From assembly GCA_012032855.1 (NCBI GenBank), contig JAAUQA010000034.1, positions 1 through 13,199 of the forward strand: a stretch of DNA of 13,199 bases. The letters run 5' to 3'. The first letter of the stretch is position 1. Each line of letters opens with the position of its first letter. The stretch is from Candidatus Competibacteraceae bacterium (GTDB lineage: Bacteria > Pseudomonadota > Gammaproteobacteria > Competibacterales > Competibacteraceae). Shown here piece by piece: positions 1 to 7,429 of the stretch. The position numbers and the translations under genes were made by a program. Below the pieces are notes generated by a model. That model did not search any database, was not told the origin of the DNA, and was given only the letters and a program-made list of their open reading frames with translations.

Positions 1-601
1 GCTGAACGGTGCTCATCCAGCGCAGCAGCTTGATACGCACGCTCTACAATTTTGATAGCTCGGTATCATGCCAAGAATATCGCCCTTTTTCTGACAAAAC
101 GGTTCCGGGTATCCCTAGCGCGCCAACGGTATCCCAAACACCAATAAAATGAATCGTTACCTCGCGGCTGTAGTTCCGTCTGAAATGTATACACTGCTCA
201 CCATCGGGGTGTTTTTCTTTATCTCGGTAAAGAGCCTCCGCATCCTCCAGCAATCGTGGTGTTGCGATATGCAACAACCCACATTTTCGAATCATCCCGA
301 CGAGACTGCGTGCTGTGTAGGCTCCGCGACTAAATCCAAATACCCAGATTTCATCCCCCGGTGAGTAGCGCTTAACCAGCCACTCATAGCCTTGCAACAA
401 ATTTTTGCTTAATCCCCAACCAAACACGCCACCTCGGAAACGATCAAATCTCGACGTGCCGACGCCCGGATCGTAAAAGAATCGTTGTCGAACATCGCCA
501 TCGTAGTCGTAGATACTCCGTGAAACCCGATAAACATTGGTTTTATCTTCCGGGTCGTTCCATGTGCCATCAAACAAGACGATTAATCTCTGCTTATTCA
601 T
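1..601 (-). pseudogene. DUF2235 (Tle1-like alpha/beta hydrolase) protein, frameshifted and cut by window edge
   Basis: The N-terminal part of a DUF2235 protein, the family of type VI phospholipase effectors such as Tle1 and many uncharacterised hydrolases. Visible marks are the opening block LIVLFDGTWND, the nucleophile elbow GFSRG within VFGFSRGAYTAR, and IHFIGVWDTVGALG. The frame ends at a TAG at 44-46 just after ELSKL, but the -1 frame continues directly as VERAYQAAALDEHRS, which is the family's usual next segment. A single missing base (TTGTAGAG where TTGGTAGAG would restore the frame) explains this. The rest lies beyond position 1. The start is ATG at 599-601, or in-frame TTG at 605-607, which has a better-spaced GGAG (614-617). 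It occupies the most distal visible cassette, after the attC at 644-708. The substrate is unknown; the break could be decay or a sequencing error. Confidence 0.8.
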
Positions 602-643
602 AATCAATGTATGCTCCGTGCTATAGGGCTTTTAAAGCAGGAT

Positions 644-708
644 ACCTAACCACAGCATAGCGTAGCCGCGATGAAGCGCGAGCAGAATCCGGGGTACTAT
701 CGTTGTAA
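644..708 (-). repeat. attC site after the DUF4442 cassette
   Basis: Read on the minus strand, the site opens with TTACAAC (702-708) and closes with GTTAGGT (644-650), a perfect match to GTTRRRY. The inner arms pair: ACAACGATAG on one side matches CTATGCTGT on the other, leaving a couple of unpaired bases as attC sites do. At 65 bp it is near the short end of the attC size range. It separates the thioesterase-like cassette from the DUF2235 cassette. The first box is degenerate. Confidence 0.55.
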
Positions 709-852
709 TCTTGTTTGAAAATCACGCGGTGAATTAAAATGGGAATGACCCCAAAAGCTAGAAAAAACACCTTTGAAGCATTGCGCTTGAATTGGTCCGT
801 TCCACGAATTGGCGTCGGCTCGAATAGATGATGATCGCATGCACTGTAGCGC

Positions 853-1317
853 TCATCTCTTTGGCGAAACCCACATGGTGATACTCGCTGTGAACACTTT
901 AATATTGTTTGTGTTCACTACATCAACGTTAACAGCGTATTCGCCGGCGGAGCCCAATTTGAGCGGAGAGGCGGGAATTGCTATTGCACGCAGATTGGAC
1001 TCCGCTTTTTCAAGATACCGGACGGTCATTCCTTTAGGAATCCAGCGATGCGTCGGTGGGATAGTGACATCTGTCATGACTCCAGCGGCAAGCTCGGCCA
1101 TATTGCACATCGCTATCGCATGGACTGTGCCGATATGATTCAAGACAGCCCGGCGCTTTTTGATATGAACCTCGGAATATTCAGGCCGCAACTCAACAAA
1201 CAGCGGCTTAATGCTGCCAAAGTACGGCGCTTTTAAGCAAATCAGTCTGGAAAATGCCCACTTTCCTCCGGGCTTTGATGCAAAACTCTTCCAAATGCCC
1301 AGTGTCTTGGGTTCCAC
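853..1317 (-). CDS. DUF4442 hotdog-fold thioesterase-like protein
   Basis: A 154-residue protein of the DUF4442 family, which has the hotdog fold of acyl-CoA thioesterases; the natural substrate is not known. The diagnostic block is KKRRAVLNHIGTVHAIAMCN followed by MAELAAG, where the His/Asn-rich helix is the usual active-site region, then a conserved segment RWIPKGMTVRYLEKA. The family's typical length is about 150-160 residues, so the protein looks whole. The start chosen is GTG at 1315-1317, preceded by a strong GAGGAG at 1324-1329 with six bases between. A longer frame beginning with GTG at 1366-1368 would start inside the upstream attC box and is unlikely. It is the single gene of its cassette, bounded by attC sites at 1368-1439 and 644-708. 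About 145 bp of apparently non-coding DNA follow its stop. Confidence 0.85.
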   Translation of the reverse strand: MEPKTLGIWKSFASKPGGKWAFSRLICLKAPYFGSIKPLFVELRPEYSEVHIKKRRAVLNHIGTVHAIAMCNMAELAAGVMTDVTIPPTHRWIPKGMTVRYLEKAESNLRAIAIPASPLKLGSAGEYAVNVDVVNTNNIKVFTASITMWVSPKR

Positions 1318-1367
1318 TCGATTCTCCTCATGCGCTTTGATTAAGTGAGTGACTTGTGCGCCTAGCA

Positions 1368-1439
1368 CGCTAACGGGTAGCAGCCTGCAGTGTACCTCAG
1401 TGAGCCAAGCAAGCGATGTTGAGTACCTTGTTGTTATAC
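1368..1439 (-). repeat. attC site after the GNAT cassette
   Basis: On the minus strand it opens with GTATAAC (1433-1439) and closes with GTTAGCG (1368-1374). The inner arms GGTACTCA and TGCTACCC are near-complementary with an unpaired base, in the attC manner. Length is 72 bp. The TAA of the acetyltransferase lies inside the first box, a classical cassette feature. The closing box deviates from GTTRRRY at its last two bases. Confidence 0.65.
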
Positions 1440-2000
1440 GCTGTTCTCATGCCATATGTTACGCGATAACTTGTAGAGGCAGTGTTCCTGTAGAACGTTG
1501 CCTACGGGAACATCTGGATGTACAAAGGTTTGTGGCTCTTCCTTCATACCCAGCTTTTCCATAACTGCACGAGAACGGTGATTACCCACAGCTGTAAACG
1601 ACACGATTTCAGTCAGACCTAGACGCTCGAAACCGACTTGCAAAGCAGCCTTTGCACCCTCGGTTGCGTAACCAAAACCCCAGTATGGGAGAGCCAAACG
1701 CCAACCTATCTCAACACATGGTGAAAACGGCAAACTGCTGTTTGGGGTGTGTAATCCAATAAACCCGATAAAACGCTTATCCTCTTTCGCTTCTACTGCC
1801 CAGAATCCCCAGCCTCGTTCCTCAATCAAAGCCTCGCAGCGCTTTGCCATTGCATCGCTCTCAGAACGATCCAAAGTTTTTGAAAAATACTCCATCATCA
1901 CACGCGGGTCAGCATTCAATGCTGCAAACGGCTCGTGATCGGATGTCTGCCATTGCCGTAATACTAACCTTTCCGTTTCTAGCTCAATCAGCGCGACCAT
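1434..2000 (-). CDS. GNAT-family N-acetyltransferase (RimJ/RimL-like)
   Basis: A 188-residue acetyltransferase of the Acetyltransf_3 (RimJ/RimL) type, which moves an acetyl group from acetyl-CoA to an amine; the acceptor cannot be told from sequence. The N-terminus has the hallmark IELETERLVLRQWQ. The acetyl-CoA loop is seen as LPYWGFGYATEGAKAAL at about residues 108-124, preceded by the strand CVEIGWRLA. The C-terminal part has the expected NHRSRAVMEKLGM segment that packs beside the cofactor. Length matches the family, so it looks intact. The start is ATG at 1998-2000; no convincing ribosome site is visible, which is common in cassettes. Its TAA falls inside the attC R'' box at 1433-1439, tying gene and recombination site together. 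Cassette-borne GNATs are sometimes antibiotic acetyltransferases, but nothing here shows that. Confidence 0.9.
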   Translation of the reverse strand: MVALIELETERLVLRQWQTSDHEPFAALNADPRVMMEYFSKTLDRSESDAMAKRCEALIEERGWGFWAVEAKEDKRFIGFIGLHTPNSSLPFSPCVEIGWRLALPYWGFGYATEGAKAALQVGFERLGLTEIVSFTAVGNHRSRAVMEKLGMKEEPQTFVHPDVPVGNVLQEHCLYKLSRNIWHENSV

Positions 2001-2009
2001 CTATTTTAT

Positions 2010-2067
2010 GCACAAAGATAATTTCACCGACGATCTTCAGTGAGTCCAGTGAAACGTTTGGTTGAGC
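2010..2067 (-). repeat. Degenerate attC-like site between membrane-protein and GNAT genes
   Basis: On the minus strand it opens with GCTCAAC (2061-2067), a perfect RYYYAAC box, and contains the paired arms TTTCACTG and CGGTGAAA. The closing box reads TTTGTGC (2010-2016), losing the leading G of GTTRRRY. Position and size (58 bp) fit an attC separating two cassettes, but a simple hairpin cannot be excluded. Confidence 0.35.
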
Positions 2068-2103
2068 CTCATTTCCACTATATCCAAATTTCAAAATACA
2101 TGA

Positions 2104-2394
2104 TTAAAATAACAGAAAAACTCCAAAATGAATTTTTAGTTGTCTTATGAACTCCTCGTGATTTTCCCTTCGCTGAAGCACAACGAATACAAGATATGAA
2201 GAGTACTTGATAAAAAGAAAAATAATCCAGAGAGCTGGGATGATGATTGGAGCGAGAGGCATTAAAAAAGCCACCCAAAATCCATGATTATGTCGAGTTT
2301 CACTCAAAAACGTCCAAGCCAACCAAACTACTGCCGCAACAGCTATACCGACTATATTTGCTGTTGTTTCGGTCATGTCAGGAGCTTGACTCAT
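2104..2394 (-). CDS. Small multi-pass membrane protein of unknown function
   Basis: A 96-residue hydrophobic protein that I do not recognise. Three hydrophobic stretches are visible: about residues 13-30 (IVGIAVAAVVWLAWTFL), 38-62 (rich in Phe, Ile, Pro, Leu) and 63-75 (YSSYLVFVVL), the last two possibly forming one long or hairpin segment. A charged segment QRRENHEEFIRQLK follows and the end is hydrophobic again (FGVFLLF). The start used is ATG at 2392-2394; an AAGG lies almost against it, and ATG at 2374-2376 is an alternative. It sits alone between the attC at 2461-2544 and the attC-like site at 2010-2067, so it is probably the single gene of a cassette. A competing 66-codon frame at 2078-2278 looks less protein-like. 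Confidence 0.6.
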   Translation of the reverse strand: MSQAPDMTETTANIVGIAVAAVVWLAWTFLSETRHNHGFWVAFLMPLAPIIIPALWIIFLFIKYSSYLVFVVLQRRENHEEFIRQLKIHFGVFLLF

Positions 2395-2460
2395 CCTTTG
2401 ATTTATCTCTGCTAAAACAGGGGTATCTGAAGTGATTTAATCTGCCCGGAGTTCGTGTTT

Positions 2461-2544
2461 GCGCAACAATGGCGAAGCCAAAGCGCAAAAGGCGTGTTGC
2501 GCTGGGCAGTGAGCGTAGCGAACGGCTTGACCGATTTGTTATGT
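2461..2544 (-). repeat. attC site after the yefM-yoeB cassette
   Basis: On the minus strand it opens with ACATAAC (2538-2544) and its first arm is CGGTCAAGCC; the second arm GGCTTCGCCATTGTT pairs with it, leaving extrahelical bases. The closing box is GTTGCGC (2461-2467), one base off GTTRRRY. It starts eight bases after the toxin stop codon, the compact spacing expected of a cassette. Length 84 bp. Confidence 0.65.
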
Positions 2545-2551
2545 TTCTTTA

Positions 2552-2815
2552 TTAGTAATGTGTCCACAGCCGCAGGATCTTGACGATATGCTCTTGCTCT
2601 AGGACTTGATACACAACGCGGCGCTGGATATTAATTCGGCGGGAATATGCACCGGCAAGATCACCAACGAGTTTTTCATAAGGCGGTGGGTCTTGATACG
2701 GATTCTCCTCAAGCACCTTCAGCAAGTTTATTGCCTTTTCCTTCAGGCCTGATGCGGCTGGTTTCTTCGCGTCTTTTTGCGCGTGCTGGGTATAAACCAG
2801 CTGCCACTTTACCAA
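2552..2815 (-). CDS. yoeB: Txe/YoeB family toxin (ribosome-dependent mRNA endonuclease)
   Basis: An 87-residue toxin of the YoeB/Txe branch of the RelE fold. Family members bind the ribosomal A site and cut mRNA until neutralised by the YefM antitoxin. The sequence shows VKWQLVYTQHAQKDAKK at the start, then PPPYEKLVGDLAGAYSRRIN, QRRVVYQVL and a final ILRLWTHY. Residues corresponding to the YoeB catalytic set are present: Glu in PYEKL, Arg in YSRRIN, and the His-Tyr pair at the C-terminus. The start chosen is TTG at 2813-2815, with AAGGA (2822-2826) six bases upstream, overlapping the antitoxin end by 7 bp. An in-frame ATG at 2831-2833 would add six residues. Toxin follows antitoxin, as usual for this system, and the pair fills one cassette. 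Confidence 0.92.
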   Translation of the reverse strand: MVKWQLVYTQHAQKDAKKPAASGLKEKAINLLKVLEENPYQDPPPYEKLVGDLAGAYSRRINIQRRVVYQVLEQEHIVKILRLWTHY

Positions 2816-3051
2816 TCGAGATCCTTGGCGCATTCAGAGGCCGGAGTTTTCATACCCTCTTGAATCGACTCCCGCATTGCCGGGATGGTAAGCAAATTGA
2901 GGGTTTCAGATATCGCATTCCAATCCTCTTCCGAGATTAGAACAGCATTACCTCTTTTGCCTTTTATAACAATTGGTTGATGAGAATCTGTGGCTTCATC
3001 GATAAGGCTGTACAGCTTCGATCTCGCCTCTGTCGCACTGAGTATGGTCAT
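2809..3051 (-). CDS. yefM: YefM/Phd family antitoxin
   Basis: An 80-residue antitoxin of the Phd/YefM family. It binds and blocks the YoeB toxin through a flexible C-terminal tail and represses its own operon through the N-terminal DNA-binding domain. Visible marks are MTILSATEARSKLYSLIDEA, HQPIVIKGKRGNAVLISEEDW, and a tail with AMRESIQEGMKTPASEC. The start is ATG at 3049-3051 with a strong GGAGGG just upstream; an upstream extension of the frame to 3084 is not needed. The palindromic operator and candidate promoter lie 25-50 bp upstream. It is the first gene of the cassette that starts after the attC at 3110-3204. Such pairs are known to stabilise cassette arrays by killing cells that lose them; that role here is inferred. 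Confidence 0.93.
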   Translation of the reverse strand: MTILSATEARSKLYSLIDEATDSHQPIVIKGKRGNAVLISEEDWNAISETLNLLTIPAMRESIQEGMKTPASECAKDLDW

Positions 3052-3072
3052 GTTTCGCCCTCCTTGAAATAA

Positions 3073-3101
3073 AGCGTACGTCATTACGTACGGTTATTCA
3101 A
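3073..3101 (-). promoter_or_regulatory. Candidate promoter and operator of yefM-yoeB
   Basis: Two CGTACG palindromes (3075-3080 and 3087-3092) lie 12 bp apart centre to centre within a larger inverted repeat, CGTACGT-CATT-ACGTACG. This resembles, from memory, the YefM-YoeB operator arrangement of GTAC-core motifs with 12-bp spacing. A candidate promoter overlaps it on the minus strand: TTGAAT (3096-3101), 17-bp spacer, TACGCT (3073-3078). Binding here would block transcription and give the expected autorepression. Confidence 0.6.
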
Positions 3102-3109
3102 GGCCGCAA

Positions 3110-3204
3110 ACATAACGCCGTACTATAAGGGGCAGACAAAGCACAGCTTTGATTGCCCCGTGGAGGCCCGCAGGGTCGGAACGTACTTGAGCACCTTGTT
3201 AGGC
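3110..3204 (-). repeat. attC site upstream of yefM-yoeB (end of preceding cassette)
   Basis: The clearest attC in the window, 95 bp. On the minus strand it opens with GCCTAAC (3198-3204), then AAGG and the arm GTGCTCAAG, and closes with arm CTTATAGTAC and GTTATGT (3110-3116). A long internal hairpin lies between: GGGGCA pairs with TGCCCC and CAAAGC with GCTTTG. The TAA of the upstream gene is within the first box. Confidence 0.8.
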
Positions 3205-3662
3205 CCCTCGACCATAACGCACAGTGTTTCCATCCTTTGAATAAGGCAAAATAAATAACTCTGCAAAGTGCTCTTTATCTGGTTTTCCATCGAAACCCCA
3301 GCTTATGTATGCGCGTTCTCTGTATTTACAGAGAACTTTCTTGATGTTTATATCAACTTTAATTTGGTTACATTCATCATACGGCGGGCCAACCCAATAG
3401 ATATTACGACGATCATCATATGCCACCGCAAATATAAAGAATTTATCTTCACTTATTCGGGTGATGAAAACATCTGCGGGGTACGCTATATCGGGTGTTT
3501 CTTGTTCCCTACACCGATCCAGTTGGTTTTGAATAAAGGGACGTTTACATTAGCTTCGTATGAAGGATTCATTGAGGCCACAAAGGGATATGCAGCGAGA
3601 ACAACCCCAACACCGCATAAACCTAGTAGAGAATATTTCAAAAAGCTTCGCATGTTTCCCAT
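3199..3662 (-). pseudogene. Membrane-anchored protein of unknown function, one-base frameshift
   Basis: Two reading frames join into one protein of about 154 residues if one G is restored near 3507-3509. The first frame (from ATG at 3660-3662, or 3651-3653) gives a short basic N-terminus, one hydrophobic anchor (YSLLGLCGVGVVLAAYPFV) and NWIGVG, then stops at 3486. The overlapping -1 frame continues without stop as ETPDIAYPADVFITRI and runs through NIYWVGPPYDECNQIKVD to LPYSKDGNTVRYGRGA, ending at 3199 inside the attC box. The segment AAYPFVASMNPS resembles the anchor region of proteobacterial Rieske proteins, but no Rieske CTHLGC-type boxes are present. I do not recognise the C-terminal domain, probably periplasmic. 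It is the first cassette of the array. Alternatives are two separate small genes or a sequencing error. Confidence 0.6.
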
Positions 3663-3664
3663 AA

Positions 3665-3760
3665 GTCTAACCAATAATTATACGATTTCCGCATATCTGA
3701 GAAAAAATATCTTAGCCCGAAAAAATTCTTGTTTTCATTAGTCTTTCTGTGCCGCATAAC
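3665..3760 (-). other. Upstream boundary of the cassette array
   Basis: GTTAGAC on the minus strand (3665-3671) matches GTTRRRY exactly and lies just before the first cassette gene. A second box-like sequence, GTTATGC (3754-3760), lies 37 bp past the stop of the kinase gene. No convincing paired arms connect them, so I cannot say whether this is an eroded attC, an attI remnant or a secondary insertion point. The intervening DNA is very AT-rich and has no gene. Confidence 0.4.
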
Positions 3761-3794
3761 ATCACATCCAAGAACAAGTAGAACCATCTCGATA

Positions 3795-4892
3795 CTACCC
3801 CATACAACGAACCTCATCGATCAAATTATTAATAACCCGCTTTTGCCGTTCAATGCTGGCAGCTAACTGAAATTGTATCACCGCACGCCGTAAATTCTGC
3901 TCTGGTTCGTCGACTTTGAAATAACGATTACCTTCCAGATAATCCGTCACAAAACGTAAACCCAGCTCGAAAGGAATTAGGCGTATCGCCGGATAAAGGT
4001 ATTCATAGTCTGACTCGGTTAGGAAATAACGGGTTTCATCGAAATATCGTTTGAGAATGGCATAGCCGATTTTCAAATCGAACTCAACAGCGCTCTTGCT
4101 GGATTCACCAGTCGTATTACAGCAAGACCGCAAACAGTCGCCAATATCGTAGTGAATCAGCCCCGGTTTAACGGTATCCAAATCAATCATGCTGCACGCT
4201 CGCCCGTGATCCGCATCGAACAAAATATTATTCAACTTGGGGTCGCCATGAATAATGCGCAGCGACAATCGGCCTTTCGCTTTGGCTTCCTCCAGCACCC
4301 ACGTTTGCTCCCGCTGAGTTTCGATAAAATCCATGCAGAACCGTAACTCAGGGCTGTCAGGGGGTGTTGTCGGCTGCGCAGCGATTTGATCGAAACGCTG
4401 CAAGTAATGCGGGGTGATGTGGAAACCCGGCAAGGTGTCATGCAACCGAGCCGGCTCAAGATCACTCAGCAATGCATGAAATCGACCCAAGGCAAAGCCG
4501 ACTTCCTCCGCTTGTTTTAGATCGGCAATCGTATTGAAACAGCGGGTGTTGTCGATAAAACTGAGTGCGCGCCAGAACCCGCCTTCGGCATCTATATAAT
4601 AATCCCGCCCGGTATCGCTGGGGCATATCGTGGGCAACCGAAAAGCCCTCCGAACCGGATTGCTATTCAATTCGTGAGCGCGGACGTGATCCAGCACCGT
4701 CCGCAAATTTTCCATGATCAACGCGGGGTGAGGAAACACTCGTTGATTAATTCGTTGCAGAATGGCTTTTCCGGATTCTGTCGTGACCAAATAGGTGTCA
4801 TTGATGAGACCGTCCCCGTAGGATTCGACCTCCAGCACTGGTGCATCGAAAGCGAATTGTCCGGCAGTTTGACGAACGAAATCGAGCTGCAC
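3795..4892 (-). CDS. NahK-like / APH-family sugar kinase
   Basis: A 365-residue kinase of the aminoglycoside phosphotransferase fold, closest in pattern to N-acetylhexosamine 1-kinase (NahK), which phosphorylates the anomeric carbon of GlcNAc or GalNAc. Landmarks: YGDGLINDTYLVTT (25-38), the ATP-binding lobe; RIIHGDPKLNNILF (212-225), the Brenner loop with catalytic Asp217 and Asn222; MIDLDTVKPGLIHYDIGD (235-252), the metal-binding Asp pair; and LGLRFVTDYLEGNRYF (310-325), as in NahK. The start is GTG at 4890-4892, preceded by GAGG with five bases between, and sharing one base with the TAG of the upstream small frame (TAGTG). A longer frame to 4940 also exists but lacks a ribosome site. It is the last gene of the housekeeping run, next to the cassette array. 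Sugar specificity cannot be fixed from sequence; a nucleotide-sugar salvage role is inferred. Confidence 0.82.
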   Translation of the reverse strand: MQLDFVRQTAGQFAFDAPVLEVESYGDGLINDTYLVTTESGKAILQRINQRVFPHPALIMENLRTVLDHVRAHELNSNPVRRAFRLPTICPSDTGRDYYIDAEGGFWRALSFIDNTRCFNTIADLKQAEEVGFALGRFHALLSDLEPARLHDTLPGFHITPHYLQRFDQIAAQPTTPPDSPELRFCMDFIETQREQTWVLEEAKAKGRLSLRIIHGDPKLNNILFDADHGRACSMIDLDTVKPGLIHYDIGDCLRSCCNTTGESSKSAVEFDLKIGYAILKRYFDETRYFLTESDYEYLYPAIRLIPFELGLRFVTDYLEGNRYFKVDEPEQNLRRAVIQFQLAASIERQKRVINNLIDEVRCMG

Positions 4893-5050
4893 TATGGCCT
4901 CGCTTGGCCCGGCAACGGCCGTAACCAAGCCGCGCCGCACACGCCGCTGGCAGAACCGCGCCGGATGTGGATATTAGCTGGCTCATCCAATGCGGCAATT
5001 TTGATTTTGCTACCGTCCAAATCTATACCCAACCGATAGTTAACGCTCAT
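4892..5050 (-). pseudogene. Remnant of a ROK-family sugar kinase N-terminus
   Basis: A 52-codon frame starting at ATG 5048-5050 reads YRLGIDLDGSKIKIAALDE near its start, closely resembling the phosphate-binding opening of ROK kinases (GIDLGGTKIEIAALD). After about residue 36 the resemblance ends and the frame stops at TAG 4892-4894, far short of the usual ~300 residues. The kinase-like gene downstream begins in the same TAG (TAGTG), so translation of this piece could be coupled to it. The simplest reading is a large internal deletion that removed most of a ROK gene and left its start as a leader. GGTGGG upstream could serve as a ribosome site. The family call rests on one short motif. Confidence 0.5.
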
Positions 5051-5066
5051 CAACCCACCGCTGCCA

Positions 5067-5515
5067 TTATCGGTCCATCGGCAGCACCACCACGTTCTGG
5101 AATTGGCTGACCAGATAATAGTGCTCCACTTGCATGCTCAGCAACGCACAGTCCGGTGCCAGGACGAAATCCGTCAGTGACGGGTGCTTGTCGAGATAAA
5201 GCGGCAGAAGCACCGACCGATCCGCTTCCGATACTTCGGCCACGCTGCCGACCGCCGTCACGGCGATGCCGTCATAATGATCCGACGCTTGGCAGGTTCG
5301 ATTATCGATCAATAATGCGGCGCGGCCGTTGTCCATCAGATTCGAATATTTATACGTCGCCCGATAGGTCGCGAATAACAATTGGCTAAGATCCCCAGTC
5401 TCCGCGAAGGTCATCAGGCTGGTATAGGGTTGATGTTGGCTTTGGGTCGCCAGCACGGCCTGAATCTGCGAGGCCAACAACTCCTTGATAATTTCCCGCG
5501 ATTGCTCCAGGCTCA

Positions 5516-5516
<1 letters not shown>
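5067..5516 (-). CDS. Pyridoxamine 5'-phosphate oxidase-like FMN-binding protein
   Basis: A 149-residue protein of the split-barrel flavin-binding superfamily (PNPOx-like), small soluble proteins that bind FMN or related cofactors, often of unknown reaction. Pattern evidence: an N-terminal helix, the strand pair AVLATQSQHQPYTSLMTFA, then LLFATYRATYKYSNLMDNGRAALLIDNR, the typical phosphate-contacting region (T-x-K-x-x-N-L), and a strand GIAVTAVGSVAEV before the closing helix. It lacks the C-terminal segment of true PdxH, so pyridoxal phosphate synthesis is unlikely. ATG at 5514-5516 overlaps the aroE stop (TGATG), so translation is probably coupled. Its relation to aroE and hemB function is unclear. 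Confidence 0.8.
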
Positions 5517-7410
<1,894 letters not shown>

Positions 7411-7429
7411 CTAAAGCCTGCGAAATAGC

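Larger units (their letters stand above)
1..3760 (-). mobile_element. Integron gene-cassette array without integrase (CALIN-like)
   Basis: Six small genes or gene pairs in one orientation are each followed by a short imperfect palindrome with the attC layout: candidates at 3110-3204, 2461-2544, 2010-2067, 1368-1439 and 644-708, plus a GTTAGAC box at 3665-3671. The two stop codons at 3199 and 1434 lie inside the attC R'' boxes. Cargo is typical of cassettes: toxin-antitoxin, acetyltransferase, small membrane protein, unknowns. Composition is AT-richer than the block on the right. In an integron, intI and attI lie 5' of the first cassette, here to the right of about 3760; that side holds a sugar-kinase-like gene and no integrase. 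The array runs off the left edge, so its full length is unknown. That these are attC sites follows from visible boxes and arm pairing; mobility is inferred. Confidence 0.75.

Noticed and set aside
709..852. Possible short coding region between the DUF4442 stop and the attC
   Set aside because: Stop-free stretches exist in two frames but no start with a ribosome site, and neither resembles a known protein.
809..1236. Two plus-strand frames over the thioesterase-like gene
   Set aside because: They are shadows of the DUF4442 gene, whose minus-strand protein has clear family motifs and a strong ribosome site.
2078..2278. 66-codon minus-strand frame overlapping the small membrane protein
   Set aside because: It starts inside the larger frame, lacks a ribosome site and is less protein-like than the 96-residue membrane protein.
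3268..3741. 157-codon open frame on the plus strand
   Set aside because: It lies antisense to the frameshifted cassette gene, has no ribosome site I can support, and its sequence has no family resemblance.
3754..3797. The kinase gene as the first cassette, ending in a GTTATGC box
   Set aside because: No paired arms or opening RYYYAAC box lie between the kinase stop and this box, and the kinase looks like part of the housekeeping run.
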